Positions 10,528 to 21,040 of a stretch of 64,000 nt of DNA are shown here, in pieces. Below the pieces are notes generated by a model. The model saw only the letters and a program-made list of their open reading frames with translations, searched no databases and had not been told where the DNA came from. The DNA comes from Agrocybe praecox. Taxonomy: Eukaryota; Basidiomycota; Agaricomycetes; Agaricales; Agrocybaceae. The stretch's first letter is position 1, and every line of letters starts with the position of its first letter. Position numbers and translations under genes: made by a program. The DNA is taken from contig CAXHKQ010000064.1 in assembly GCA_964017145.1 (NCBI GenBank), forward strand, positions 1 through 64,000. The letters run 5' to 3'.

Positions 10528-13500
10528 TCACCCCCTCTCTAAGGCACATTTCCCACAATGTGCACATGTATGACTGAGTTTGAAGGGTTTCAGAGGAGGT
10601 GGAGGTTCAGTAAAATTGATTAAAGGAGAAAATGAAAGTCTATCAAAAGTGAGAGCAGAAATTTTTCTGGGAGCAGCTGGGTGTTTTGCATGGAATTCCT
10701 TGATTAATTTAGCTGCCCTCTTCAAATTTTCAGCAGGTTCCCAAGTACTTTCTTCATTTGGGTAGTTTTTCCATTTAACCAAGTATTGCAGCTTATTTCT
10801 GAATAATCTGCTGTCCTTGATGTACTCTACTTCCCATTCAGGGTTTTCACCTTTGATAACTGGTGGAGGTCTGGAAGGAGGCTTTCTACCAACTGGATCA
10901 GGATGATGGGGCATGAGCTTGACCACATTGAATACAGGATGGATCTTCATGGTAGCAGGCAATTTCAATTCATAAGCATTTGGACCAACAACTTTGGTGA
11001 TCTTGTATGGTCCATATCTTTTGTCCTCCAATTTCTTGGAAGGCCTATCAGTTTTTAAGTCCTTGCCATCTAGCCAAACCATGTCCCCAACCTTATACAT
11101 CAGGAAAAACACTTTTTGCCCTGACTGCCCTCAGGGAGTCCCAGGACACCCTAGGGCAGCTCAGGGCAGTCAGGGCAGTCAGGGCAGTCAGGGCTCCTGA
11201 GGGCATCCCAGGCTTCAGTCTAAGATATTTTCTTGCTCTCAGGGCATCCCAGGGCACTCCAAGGTTCCTCAGGGCACTCCAGGGCAGCATAGAGCAACTC
11301 TGAAACTGGGTTAAAGCTCTGTTATAACCAAGATTTACAGTACTATATCAGGATGTTTGATGCTATCTATTCTTATTTATCATGCATCAAAAGGACTTTA
11401 TCTCATTATCTCAAAGTCCTAAGTCATCTGGCATGACTCTGATAGCACTTATAAGTTTTGTTTGTTTAGCACCCTGTATGCTAGAGGACTGCCAATCTTT
11501 TATTTACTATTTGTTTATATTTGAGGCCATAAAATCATATTAGTAGAGACCAAACATGTAAATAGAGGCAACTAAAAAGTCATGTGTTTGCATTTTGATC
11601 CCATCAATCCTCACCATATTACTATTAATTAATATTTAACCGTCCAAATAAATAATCTGGCAATTGTTACACTGGTTAAATTGTATTCTGAATGTTAACA
11701 GCTACTGTAATTGAACCTATTATGAACTAATATGATTATTAAGAATTGCTCAGGGTTCTCCAGGGTTCTCCAGGGCTACTCAGGGCTACTCAGGGCTACT
11801 CAGGGCTACTCAGGGTACTATAGAACTTCCTCAAGTGTATTATGAGGCAATAATATTGTCAGAGCTACTCAAGGCTACTCAGGGCTACCCAGGGCTACCC
11901 AGGACTACTCAAGACTCCTTAGGGTGCCACAGGACTCCTCTCTAATTCCTAATTTCCTGAGGGCTACCTAAGGCCAAAGTGTTTTTCCTGATGTACTCAG
12001 TAGGTGTACCTCTGTGCCTATCATAGAACTTGGCCATGTCATCAGCAGCCTTTTTGAGTGCAGACTCTGCTTCTTTTCTGGCCTCTTCCATGTTTTTCAC
12101 AAAGGTATCTACAGTGTCCATCTTGCTGTCTCTAAGAGGTTCTGTGCCCATCCTGGGATGTCTACCATTATTGAGCATGAAGGGTGTTTGCCTAGTAGAT
12201 GCTTGAACTCTGTTGTTGTAGGAGAATTCAGCCAAGGACAACCATTCTACCCAATCATCTTGTCTATGGTTTATGAAGAGCCTGAGGTATTGTTCTACTT
12301 CTTGATTTACCCTCTCAGTTTGACCATCTGTCTGGGGGTGATAGGCTGTAGATGAAGCAGTCTGAATACCTAATAAGGAGTTGAGCTCTTTCATAAACTT
12401 AGAGACAAACTGAGGACCTCTATCACAGATGATTTTGATAGGTAGACCATGCAATTTCCAGACATAGTCCCTGTAGAGCTTAGCAGTACCTTCAGATGTG
12501 ACCTCATCTGTGGTAGGTATGATGTGGATCATCTTGCTAAGCCTATCTACAACTATCATGATGGCATTGTACCCTTGACACTCAGGTAATCCAGTGATAA
12601 AGTCCACAGTAATGGTTTGCCAGACATCAGAAGGAATTTCAGTAGGAGTCAAGAAGCCAACAGGCTTAGCTGGGAATGTCTTTGTCCTGTTACATCTATC
12701 ACAGCTTCTAGTGTAGGCTGCAATGTAGTGAGACATTCCTGGCCACCAATAATTCCTAGAGACAAGCTCTATTGTCTTCCATTTTCCTGGATGTCCAGCA
12801 ATGTAGGCATCATGATGTAGTTCCACAATTTTCCTTCTAAGATCTTTGTCCTTGGGAACATACACTTTTCCTCTGTAGAGAATAAGTCCTTGCTCTTCTG
12901 CCCATTCCTGTCCTTCTATCTTCTTGGTTGAGGATCCCTTCAATTCCTGTACTGCCTTCACAACCTTTTCATCCATATCCTTTGCTTCTCTGATTTTCTT
13001 TAGAAGATCAGTCTCAGGACCAGACAAAATGGTGTGCCCCTGTTTGAGAGCTTGGATTTTGAAGTAGGAAGGTTTGAGGAGAATTATATTTTCATTATCA
13101 TTCTCCCCCTTCTTATGATCTGATCTCCTAGACAGTGCATCTGGCTTCAATGATTTTTTACCAGGCCTATGATGGAGAGAGAAGTCAAATCTGGACAAAA
13201 AGAGTGACCATCTGGCCTGCCTTCTGCTTAGCTTTTGGGCAGTCATAAAGTACTCTAGATTCTTGTGATCTGTCCAAATCTCAAATGTATGTTGAGTTCC
13301 TTCAAGATAGTGTCTCCATTCATCTAGTGCTCTGATAATAGCCAGCATTTCCTTGTCATGAATCTCATAATTCCTTTCTACTTCAGAGAGAAACTTAAAC
13401 ATAAAGGCCACAGGATGCCATTTCCCATCTGATCCTTCCTGAGATAAGACAGCCCCAGTAGCATAATCTGAGCTATCTGCTTCAACTTTATAGGGCTTAT

Positions 13501-15304
13501 TATCATCAGGGAAAACCAAAACAGGGGAGGATGTGACTTTAAGCTTTAACTGATCAAAGGCTTCCTGATGTCTAAGTCCCCATCTCCAGACTGTTCCCTT
13601 CTTTGTCAATTCATGAAGTGGCTTGGCAATGTCTGCAAAATCCTCTATGAACCTTCTGTAGAAGTTGACAAATCCCAAGAATGATTGAACATCCTTGACA
13701 TTTTCAGGTTCAGGCCATTTGGAGACTCCCTCTACCTTGACAGGATCCATTTCAATCTTGCCTTGTGAAATGATAAGTCCAAGATATTCAATCTTTTCCT
13801 TTTCAAATTCACATTTTTCTGCTTTGAGGTAGAGTTTGTTCTCTTCTAAGATTTGCAGAACCTTCTTGACTACTTCTCTATGATGTTCAAGAGTCTCAGT
13901 GAGGACCAATATGTCATCCATGTACACAATGACCACATTGCCATCAATAAGCTCTATGAAAATGTCATTCATCATAGTTTGAAAGGTTGCAGGACTATTG
14001 GTTAAGCCAAAGAACATGACCAGTGGCTCAAACAGCCCTCTATTGGTTCTGAAGGCTGCCTTCCACTCATCTCCTTCCTTAACTCTGACATTATTAAAGC
14101 CCCATCTGACATCCAGCTTGGTGAAATACTTGGCTTTGCTGAGTTTGGTAATAATGTCAGAAATGAGAGGTAGAGGGTAGGAGTTTTTGATAGTCATTTC
14201 ATTTAGCTTTCTATAGTCCTGTACTAGTCTAAGAGAGCCATCCTTCTTCTTGACAAAGAAAACAGGGGATGCCATTGGTGACTTGGAAGGTCTAATTCTG
14301 CCAGATTTCAGATTTTCCTCTAGAAAGGCATCAAGCTCCTTCTGCTCTTTAGGTGAAAGAGGATAAATCTTTGATCTATAGGGCTCAGAACCAGGCTTTA
14401 ACTCAATAGCATGATCCCAAGGCTTTCTATCTGGTAGCCTGTCAAAAGATTCCTTTGAGAATACCCCTTTGAATTGATGATAATGCTTGGGGACAGCTTC
14501 TTCAAAGGATTTCTTTGGGGAATCAGCTTTCTGGTGAGATTCTTCTGCCAGTTTTTGGGACACAGTGGAAGTAGCATTAATAGACTGCCTTTGAGGATGT
14601 AGACAAGAAATAAAAATCCTATCCTCAGGCTCAATCTCAGAGTCAGAGTCAGGTGACTGATCTACAAGATCTACACCTTCATCATCAAACTGAGGAAGCT
14701 GTCTTCTTTGTATTGCAGCTATTCTCCGTCTCTTCCTCCTGGCTCTTATAACCTCCATGTGGCAGTCAGATGGACATCTAGTGAGTTGGATATCCCCTGA
14801 CTTCCAGTCAACATCTGGGTTGTGTAGATAGAGCCAGGTGTGTCCAATAATAGCAGTCTTATCTCCCAAGTCACAAACAGCAAAGGTAGCCTTTTCTGTA
14901 TGGTTCTTGTAGATCATAATTAAGTCAACTTCCTCATGAATAGAACCACTCTTATTTAGAGTACCATCTACATTGTAGACAGGAATGGCTCTGGGGAGTT
15001 TTCTTGTGTTGAGATTATGATACTTTACAAAACCAGTATCCAGAAAAAGGCCAGTAGCTCCAGAATCAAGTAAAGCATCCACAGAAAGCCTTTTTCCTGT
15101 ATCCATTGTCTTCAGAATGACTGACAAATGGGTAGAGGCTTTAGGCCTGTGACCCAAGATGTAGATCCTTTCAGGGGTAGAAGAAAGAGAAGGTGAATCA
15201 GAGGACATGATTTCTGTATCAGAATTTGAAGAGGAGGGATTGAGTTTATTGCTTTCATCTTCTAATACATTAAATCTATTCCATTGGGACATGTCTTTCA
15301 CCAA
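10528..15304 (-). CDS. pol: Gypsy-1 pol (interrupted by a TA-flanked element)
   Basis: Polyprotein that cleaves, copies and integrates the element. Domains in order: aspartic protease with LLDSGATGLFLDTG (about 15075-15035), RT with LDVRWGFNNVRV, FGLTNSPATFQ and catalytic YMDD (about 13915-13930), RNase H with VEADSSDYATGAVL and TDHKNLEYF, integrase zinc finger (HH then CDRC), integrase core (VDFITGLP, ICDRGPQF, HPQTDGQTERVNQ), GPYKITKV module, and a chromodomain YLVKWKNYPNEESTWEPAENL. The 896 bp insertion splits the codons for EYKVGD; removing it with one TA restores one frame of about 1,290 codons. Start: the first ATG is four codons into the open frame; pol lies in the -1 frame relative to gag with no standard slippery heptamer that I can see, so how it is translated is open. 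Confidence 0.92.
11098..11993. mobile_element. Non-autonomous TA-flanked TIR element in Gypsy-1 pol
   Basis: Inverted ends CATCAGGAAAAACACTTT...AAAGTGTTTTTCCTGATG, 896 bp, with TA on both sides (11096-11097, 11994-11995). Excision with one TA gives GAG TAT AAG GTT GGG, which reads EYKVG, the expected chromovirus integrase sequence, so the borders are well supported. The interior has no ORF of note. It is built of short tandem repeats: CAGGGCAGT/CAGGGCA units at 11150-11290 and CAGGGCTACT units at 11755-11940. TA duplication fits the Tc1/mariner group or another TA-targeting group; no transposase is present to decide. Confidence 0.85.
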
Positions 15305-15312
15305 TGGTGCCT

Positions 15313-16404
15313 CTAAAAATTCTTTTGGGTACCTTCTTTCTTTTCTTCCCCATCCTGAATAATCTTGGTGAAATGTTCCACCAGTTCCTCATGGTTCATG
15401 GCATTGATGTTAACTGAAGATCTGCAGTCAGCTGCCTTGTGACCCTGCTTTCTGCATTTAAAGCAGATGAGAGGCCTTACTGACTTCCATCCTGAATCAA
15501 CTTCCATGGGAACTACATCTTGTTGCCTTGCTTGAGCAACATTACTCCTCTGGCTGCTAGTTGAGAAAGGAGAGGGGCTGGAAACATTGGACTTGGACTG
15601 AGGCTTTTGAGAGGTAGATGAGGAGGGTGCTTTAGAAAATGGAGAAGAGGAAGAGGAAGTAGATTTGTTGAAGGCTTCCATCTGTCTCCATTGTCTGTCC
15701 AGCTTGGTAGCCCGAGAAATCCAGCCACTCAGAGATCTGGGCATCTCAGGTACATTATAGACCCTTTCCCTGAGAGATCTGTTAAGCCCAGTCTGAAATT
15801 TCTCTACCAGTGCAGCATCATTGTACCCAGTGTCTGAGACCAACTCCCTGAAGCTAGCCACATACTCATCAGCAGTCTGACTTCCCTGCTTGAGCAAATT
15901 CATTTTGTGTCTAGCTGTGCTAGCAGGGTCTGGATCTCCAAAGACTTCCCTGAATTCATAGACAAAATCATCCCAAAGACCTTCTTTGGAATAATCTCCA
16001 TCTAGAATTTTGGTTTTATCAAGTGCCCATTTCCCAGCAGTACCTCCTTTCATGTAGGATAGAGCACAAACAACCTTTTGAAGGTCATCTGTGATGCCTT
16101 TTCCATAGAAATATAACTTTAGTTGGCTGAGGAAGGTTTCTGCTTTCTGCATTGAACCATCAAATGGTTCAGGAGGGGAAACTTTGATTCCAGACTGTGA
16201 ACCAAAGGTAAAGGGACCATGACTGGCAGGGGGAGGATGGACTTCTCTAGCAGCAGAGGAGAATGGTGATTGAGTAGTTGGAGGTGTGACTGACTGTTGC
16301 TGCTGCTGCCTTAAGAGAGCCACCTCCTGGGTAAGGAGAGAGATTTGTTGAAGGAGCTCCTCCACAGAGGGAAGAGCAGTGGTAGGGGTAGTGGTAGTGT
16401 CCAT
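15313..16404 (-). CDS. gag: Gypsy-1 gag
   Basis: Capsid/nucleocapsid protein, 363 aa. It starts MDTTTTPTT, then a predicted coiled coil (about residues 14-45, LLQQISLLTQEVALLRQQ). The capsid-like core is at about 70-230 (KAETFLSQLKLYF, FREVFGDPDP, ADEYVASFRELV). A Ser/Pro-rich linker follows, with a single CCHC knuckle CFKCRKQGHKAADC near 325. It ends in TAG at 15313-15315 a few bases before the open pol frame. Gag is full length and unbroken. Confidence 0.93.
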   Translation of the reverse strand: MDTTTTPTTALPSVEELLQQISLLTQEVALLRQQQQQSVTPPTTQSPFSSAAREVHPPPASHGPFTFGSQSGIKVSPPEPFDGSMQKAETFLSQLKLYFYGKGITDDLQKVVCALSYMKGGTAGKWALDKTKILDGDYSKEGLWDDFVYEFREVFGDPDPASTARHKMNLLKQGSQTADEYVASFRELVSDTGYNDAALVEKFQTGLNRSLRERVYNVPEMPRSLSGWISRATKLDRQWRQMEAFNKSTSSSSSPFSKAPSSSTSQKPQSKSNVSSPSPFSTSSQRSNVAQARQQDVVPMEVDSGWKSVRPLICFKCRKQGHKAADCRSSVNINAMNHEELVEHFTKIIQDGEEKKEGTQKNF

Positions 16405-16912
16405 CTTGGTGCAGATAAAGTAGAGGCTCTCTGGTGTGTGTGTGAGAGAAGCTATCTACAAAAAGTGCCCTTGAGACTATACTAAGTAACTAAAAAAAGA
16501 CTATGTAATGGATACCCAGTTGTCACCCCAAACACAGTGGGTCTAAACCTAGGATCACAGGATTGACTACCTGGTATTTTCCTAGACCACCAAAGACAGA
16601 AACAGTTGGCCTGATTCTGCCCCAACAGTTGGTATCCCTATCTACAAGTTCACACACAACACACAGCAGAGAGTGAGAAATCCAGTAGAAAGAGAGGTGT
16701 CTTGAGGAGATGTTGAAATTGTGGAGGGAGAGATGATGTAGAAGATTGGGAGGATATTGGAGGTTGAAGGGTTGATGATGATGAGAAAAATGATATATGT
16801 GGTAAGGGAATGTGTGGGTAAATGTTGGAAAGAGAGATGAATAGATTGGTGTAGATAAATGTGAGATGATGGATACTGAGTGGTGGGGTTGTCTGAGATA
16901 GCTTCAATCTTC
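16405..16912 (-). promoter_or_regulatory. Gypsy-1 leader with putative self-priming primer-binding site
   Basis: Minus-strand leader between the 5' LTR and gag. Two bases inside the LTR border lies AGATTGAAGCT (16910-16900 on the minus strand). Its reverse complement AGCTTCAATCT lies in the LTR at 17053-17043, about 34 bases downstream of a TATATATA box, where transcription would be expected to start. This is the arrangement of the fission yeast Tf1 element, in which the first 11 bases of the mRNA fold back and prime minus-strand synthesis. No tRNA-type TGG primer site is seen next to the LTR. Confidence 0.7.
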
Positions 16913-17326
16913 TGTCAGGGCAACACTAAGATCAGTGTGACAAGGCCACCAACAAAGACAAAGCAAGAGAGAGAGAGAGATGAAGAGAGAGAGACACTCA
17001 ATGGTTCCAAGAGATCACACCAATGATAGTGGATATCCTAAGAGATTGAAGCTGGGGCTACAGCTACATACATGTCCAGTATATATACCCTACAGCTATT
17101 CTAGAATATTCCTCCATGACATCATAAAGAAAGTAAAAGAATGATGTGGAATGATGGAGAATGGATGAGGCTATGCTCATGGGAAATTAAAGTGATAAGT
17201 ATCTAATCAAATGATAATCAAGAGATAATCAAAGATATGAAACAGATAAGATATCTACACATCTACAAAAGGGAAAAATGCGAAATAAATATAGAAAAAT
17301 AAAGAAAAATAGGAGAAACCCTGACA
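16913..17326 (-). repeat. Gypsy-1 5' LTR with TATA box
   Basis: 414 bp LTR with TG...CA ends. On the minus strand GGGTATATATACTGG (about 17091-17077) is the likely TATA box, followed after about 26 bases by AGCTTCAATCTCTTAGG, the probable 5' end of the transcript. A (CT)n tract lies near the 3' side of the LTR. A diverged, truncated relative lies at 63141-63509. Confidence 0.93.
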
Positions 17327-17331
17327 CTGAT

Positions 17332-19012
17332 AATAACTTTGCCATTGTGTCTAACAGAGCAATTGGACGGTACACATTTGCCACTGTATAGTCTGTTTTC
17401 CCTTGCTTTCGTAAGACTATTGTTGTGTAGTTTTTCCATTTGTCTGGGTAATGCTTCGCCGTGAATGTGGCTCTGTAAATCGGGCCTAGGTGGGGTACTA
17501 TCTGTTCAATGCAGTGTGTTAGTACTGAATTGGATATACCATTCATCTCAGGTGCCTTATATGGGTTCAGGGCTTTTGCTGTTCGTATTATTTGCTTGTT
17601 TGTTATTGTCTCAAACGGTATTGATGGTGCTGGGTATTCTGCATCTGGGTTGACTCTGTGGTTGTCTGGCGGTTCGTAGAAGAAAGCCTTGTGTAAGAGC
17701 TTACTCTTCTCTTCGTTGTCTTTGACCAATGTTGTTGTTCCATCCTCGTTTGTGCATTTTAGTGCTGGTATTTGTGTTTTACCTCCATCTGACTGTTCCG
17801 CTGTGATGAGCTTGTGAGCATCCCACATTGTGTTCTCTCCTAGGTCCTCAAGCCAGTCTATCCAGTGGTCTTGTTTGGTTTTCTTGAGCAGCTCGCTGTA
17901 GTCATTTCTTGTTCTTCTCCTCTCTTCGTGTGCATCGTGATTTGGGTGATCTTTATATTTGTGGGACTTGCTTTCAGCCTTCCTTGCGCGACTTCTTGCT
18001 TGGTCCAATTCTTTCGTCCACCACCTTTTGACGTACGGGTTGAACTGTTTTGTTGGGACAACAGTTGCGATAGTGCTTGTTATGGCCTGTTTGAGGGCTG
18101 TCAGTGCCATGGCTATTTCCTGTGCTGATTTGAGTTTCTTCGGTGGCGGTATGTTTTTTAGATTGTCTGCAAGCTTTTCTCTGAATATCGCCCAGTCGGT
18201 GGCTCTAAAGTTTCTTGTTGGCTCCCTGTTTATTCTCTGAATGGGAAGGTTGATGATTGTTTCAATTGGGAAATGATCTGCCATTGGTGGTGTGTCATCA
18301 TGTCTAACTTCACATTTTGTCAGCCACTCTACGGCACTTGCACTTACGAAGACATTGTCTGGTCCTGTTAGGTTACCCTTGGAATTTCTGATTGTTGGTA
18401 TGCCTTTCAGGAGTGCTAGTTCCATATCGTAGTCTGACATGAGCTCTAATATGACCTCTGCCGCTTCCATGTCCTTTTTCGTGAATAGTCTGTCATTTCT
18501 GTCGTCTTCCCAGAGCGGGTGGTGTCTGTTGAAGTTGCCCAGCCAGATGTTTGCCTGTTGTCGCTCCTCTTGTCTTCTCGCTCTTTGGCTTTCTGCTCGA
18601 TCTTCTTTTTCTTGATCTTCTGTGTGTCGTCTCAGTGTGCGTAGGGTGCTGTCGTCCTCTGAGCTATTGTATATGTTGTATATGTTGATGATGTGTGCTT
18701 GTGTCTGGATTCGTATTGCTACGATATCTTTTGAGTCAGCGTCTATTTGTGTCCACATGTTAGTATCCATTTTTGCGTTTACTAGGGTTACCACTCTGCT
18801 TGTTCCATTTCCCTCCTTTCTGTGATATGTCGGGTATATAACATGCCATCTGCTTGTGGCTGTTGTTAATCCGGCTGGGTTGATATGGGGTTCCTGTATG
18901 CAGATTATATCATATTCTTGCGTTACTGAGTGTAGTGTGGCGAGTTGCGCCTCCTTGGATTTTCATTCGTTTTGCTGCCAATCTTAATTTTGTCTTTTGT
19001 TTCTCTGTTCAT
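17332..19012 (-). pseudogene. LINE-A ORF2 N-terminal part: endonuclease and start of RT
   Basis: Apurinic-type endonuclease (EEP fold), which in the family nicks the target to prime insertion, followed by the RT N-terminus. Motifs: YDIICIQEPHINP (catalytic Glu), WLGNFNRHHPLWEDD, DNVFVSASAVEWL and PPMADHFPIETII (the SDH-like end motif). Then come RWWTKELDQARSRARKA and the RT entry YKAPEMNGISNSVL and VYRPIALLDTMAKLL. The likely start ATG at 19012-19010 overlaps the ORF1 stop as ATGA. A lost base near 18985 breaks the frame just after an IWQQN-like motif, so this copy cannot make the protein. Gypsy-1 interrupts at 17331. Confidence 0.87.
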
Positions 19013-20929
19013 GTGATGGCCTGTTTTTTCCCTTCTGCCTTCTTGCTGCTACCTGCCTGTTGGTTCTCATTTGATGCGTGAGTCTTGTGCGCGCCGTGGG
19101 CCCATGTGTTTGGTAGTGTCAATTGTTTATTCTTGGTGGTGTTCGTCTGTGTGGTCTGCTCGTTGTGTTGTGTGGACTCGGTTTGTGGCCTGTTAGTCTC
19201 GGAGGAGTCCCCCTCTATAATTTCGCCATCTTCATTTGTTCTCTTTTCTAGATCTTCTAGCTTTTTGGCTACGAGGTCATATAGTTCGTCTGCACTCCTC
19301 TCTTTGGGTTTGGGTATGGTATAATGCAATTCATGCCTCTTTCTGTATTCTACCTCTTCCTCGAAGTTTGGTACCTTGGTATGGCATTCCCATGTCCATT
19401 CTAGATCTTCGTCTGGGAAATACCTGTAGAAGTTTTCTGGTGCTTTTTCCCAAAGTTTAGTTCTTTCCTTGCTGAAAATTGGACACCTTCGACTCCATGA
19501 TGCGTGTTTGTGTGGTAATTTGGCGTGTTTGCAACTTGCACATTGATAGTCCTTTGGTTCTGCTGTGCAATCACCAGTTTTGTGTGTCGTTTCGTAGCAA
19601 TATGCGCATACCTCTTCTTCAGGGCAGGTGGTGGAGTTGTGTGTGATGTCTACCCTTTGGCATTTGTAACATCTCTTTGGGTCATCGTTGAGCTTCCTGA
19701 TTTCCATCTCCTATTGTTATGCCCTCTTGAAGGAATTCATTGGCTACTTTCTTGCTTGTGGTGGTTATTATGGCATGTGCTGTCTCCTGGCCTTTCTTCC
19801 AGCTTTTCTCGGGGTTTTATATCCATCTCAGTTTCTTAATGGCTCCTATCTCTAGGTCGTTGTCGGCTTCTAAAATCTCCCTCGTTTCTTCTAACTCCAG
19901 CTCTTGTCTCATGTCAGTGGATACATATTTGATCCTCATGCTGTATGTCCTTTCTTTTATTTCTGCCGAGCCGCCAAAGTTTGTTTCAAAGTTGCTCTTG
20001 ATTTTGGGGTTCCTTAACCATTCTGGCCCTGCTCTGCTTGACATCGTTAGAGATACCCCTCCGTTTTTGAGAACTTTTGCTGCTGTGAAGGTGATTCCCT
20101 CTGGTTTGCTTGTTTCGTCGAGGTTGAGTCCTTCTTCATCTGATTCTAATGCTTCCCATGCCATGTTGGCTTTTGCCACTATTTCCTTTGCTGTGAGTCC
20201 CTCCGTCGCGCTTCTCATGTTTGGTATTCCATCAATTAATATTTGCTTCTTGCGTATGTCGTCCCTCGTTCTTACTTCTTGTTCAACTTTCTGCCAGTCC
20301 CTTTTTGATCCCCATTCAACTATGCCTGTCCTCAACTCCCCTTGTTGGTTTCCGCGTTGTGCACCTTGTCGTGTCATGTCTGCATACATTTTGGATGTGT
20401 TTTCATTCGTGTTTTGCAATTCTGTGCCAGTTGCACAGTGCCACTCCCTCTCCTCTCCTGCTCTGGATTGTCCCCCTCTTGTGTTTGCTTCTCCTGATTT
20501 TCTGATTGCGTCTGTTGCTGCTTCTTGTAGTTTGTTGATTTCGCTTTTTGCTTCTGCCAATAGTTTGGCAATGTCTTCCCTGTTGCGACATATGATATCT
20601 TCCACTGCATCTTCTTTCAATACTGCATCAATACATATTGCTGTGGCTCTCATCGTGTCCACGAGGAATTGAGTTGTTGTATTCTCTCCCGCTGCTGCTC
20701 TGAGAAGTGCCATGGCGATGGTGGTCATGTTCACCCTTTTGCCTTCTATCATTAGGTCTTTCTCAATCAGATGTGTTCTTGCGGATTTCGTGTCCTTAAT
20801 TGAGGATCGCGAGTCATTCAATAATTCTGCTTTAGACTTTTTTGCGTTACGTGTAGTTACTCCTGTGCTTGACTCTCCTGCACCGTGTTTGTGCGTTCTC
20901 TGACTCGGGTTGGGTGTTTTGGATGCCAT
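19009..20929 (-). pseudogene. LINE-A ORF1 (gag-like, zinc knuckles)
   Basis: Nucleic-acid-binding ORF1 protein of a Tad-like LINE, about 635 aa if restored. The N-terminal part (20929-19817) has a predicted helical/coiled segment (EDIAKLLAEAKSEINKLQEA) and a region ending RTYSMRIKYVSTDMR. A TAA stop near 19815 and a frameshift near 19710 separate it from the C-terminal part. That part has CCHC/C2H2-like knuckles (CYKCQRVDITHNSTTC, CAYCYETTHKTGDC, CASCKHAKLPHKHASWSRRC) and an Asn/Thr-rich tail. The stop at 19009-19011 overlaps the ORF2 ATG by ATGA. Confidence 0.85.
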
Positions 20930-21040
20930 GTGTTATTAGTGTTTAATGTAGGGTGAGTATGCATGTTGTGAATAGTGTATTCACTATGTATTCTCTTTTC
21001 TCAACCCCCTTGTCGCAGTTTCCCCGCTTTTTGGGCGTGA

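Larger units (their letters stand above)
10114..17326 (-). mobile_element. Gypsy-1: complete chromodomain LTR retrotransposon
   Basis: Ty3/gypsy (chromovirus) element on the minus strand with 414 bp LTRs (TGTCAGGG...CTGACA) that differ at only about two positions by eye. It has a 5 bp target duplication CTGAT (10109-10113, 17327-17331). Order on the minus strand: LTR, putative self-priming site, gag, pol (protease, RT, RNase H, integrase, chromodomain), LTR. Length is about 6.3 kb without the 896 bp element inserted in pol. It inserted into the RT domain of LINE-A. Apart from that insertion I see no stop or frameshift in pol, so it may have been active recently. Confidence 0.95.
5640..21040 (-). 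mobile_element. LINE-A: near full-length Tad-like LINE, interrupted twice
   Basis: Non-LTR retrotransposon on the minus strand with ORF1 (gag-like, CCHC knuckles), ORF2 (endonuclease, reverse transcriptase, RNase H) and a 3' untranslated region of about 650 bp. This order, with a C-terminal RNase H, is that of Tad-like fungal LINEs. ORF2 is split by Gypsy-1 at 10114-17326 and by an inverted-repeat element at 7246-8796. The RT frame is continuous across the Gypsy-1 site when one CTGAT copy is removed. A few stops and frameshifts in the ORFs show the copy is dead. The 5' end near 21040 is approximate, because homology to the next element starts soon after. Confidence 0.85.
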
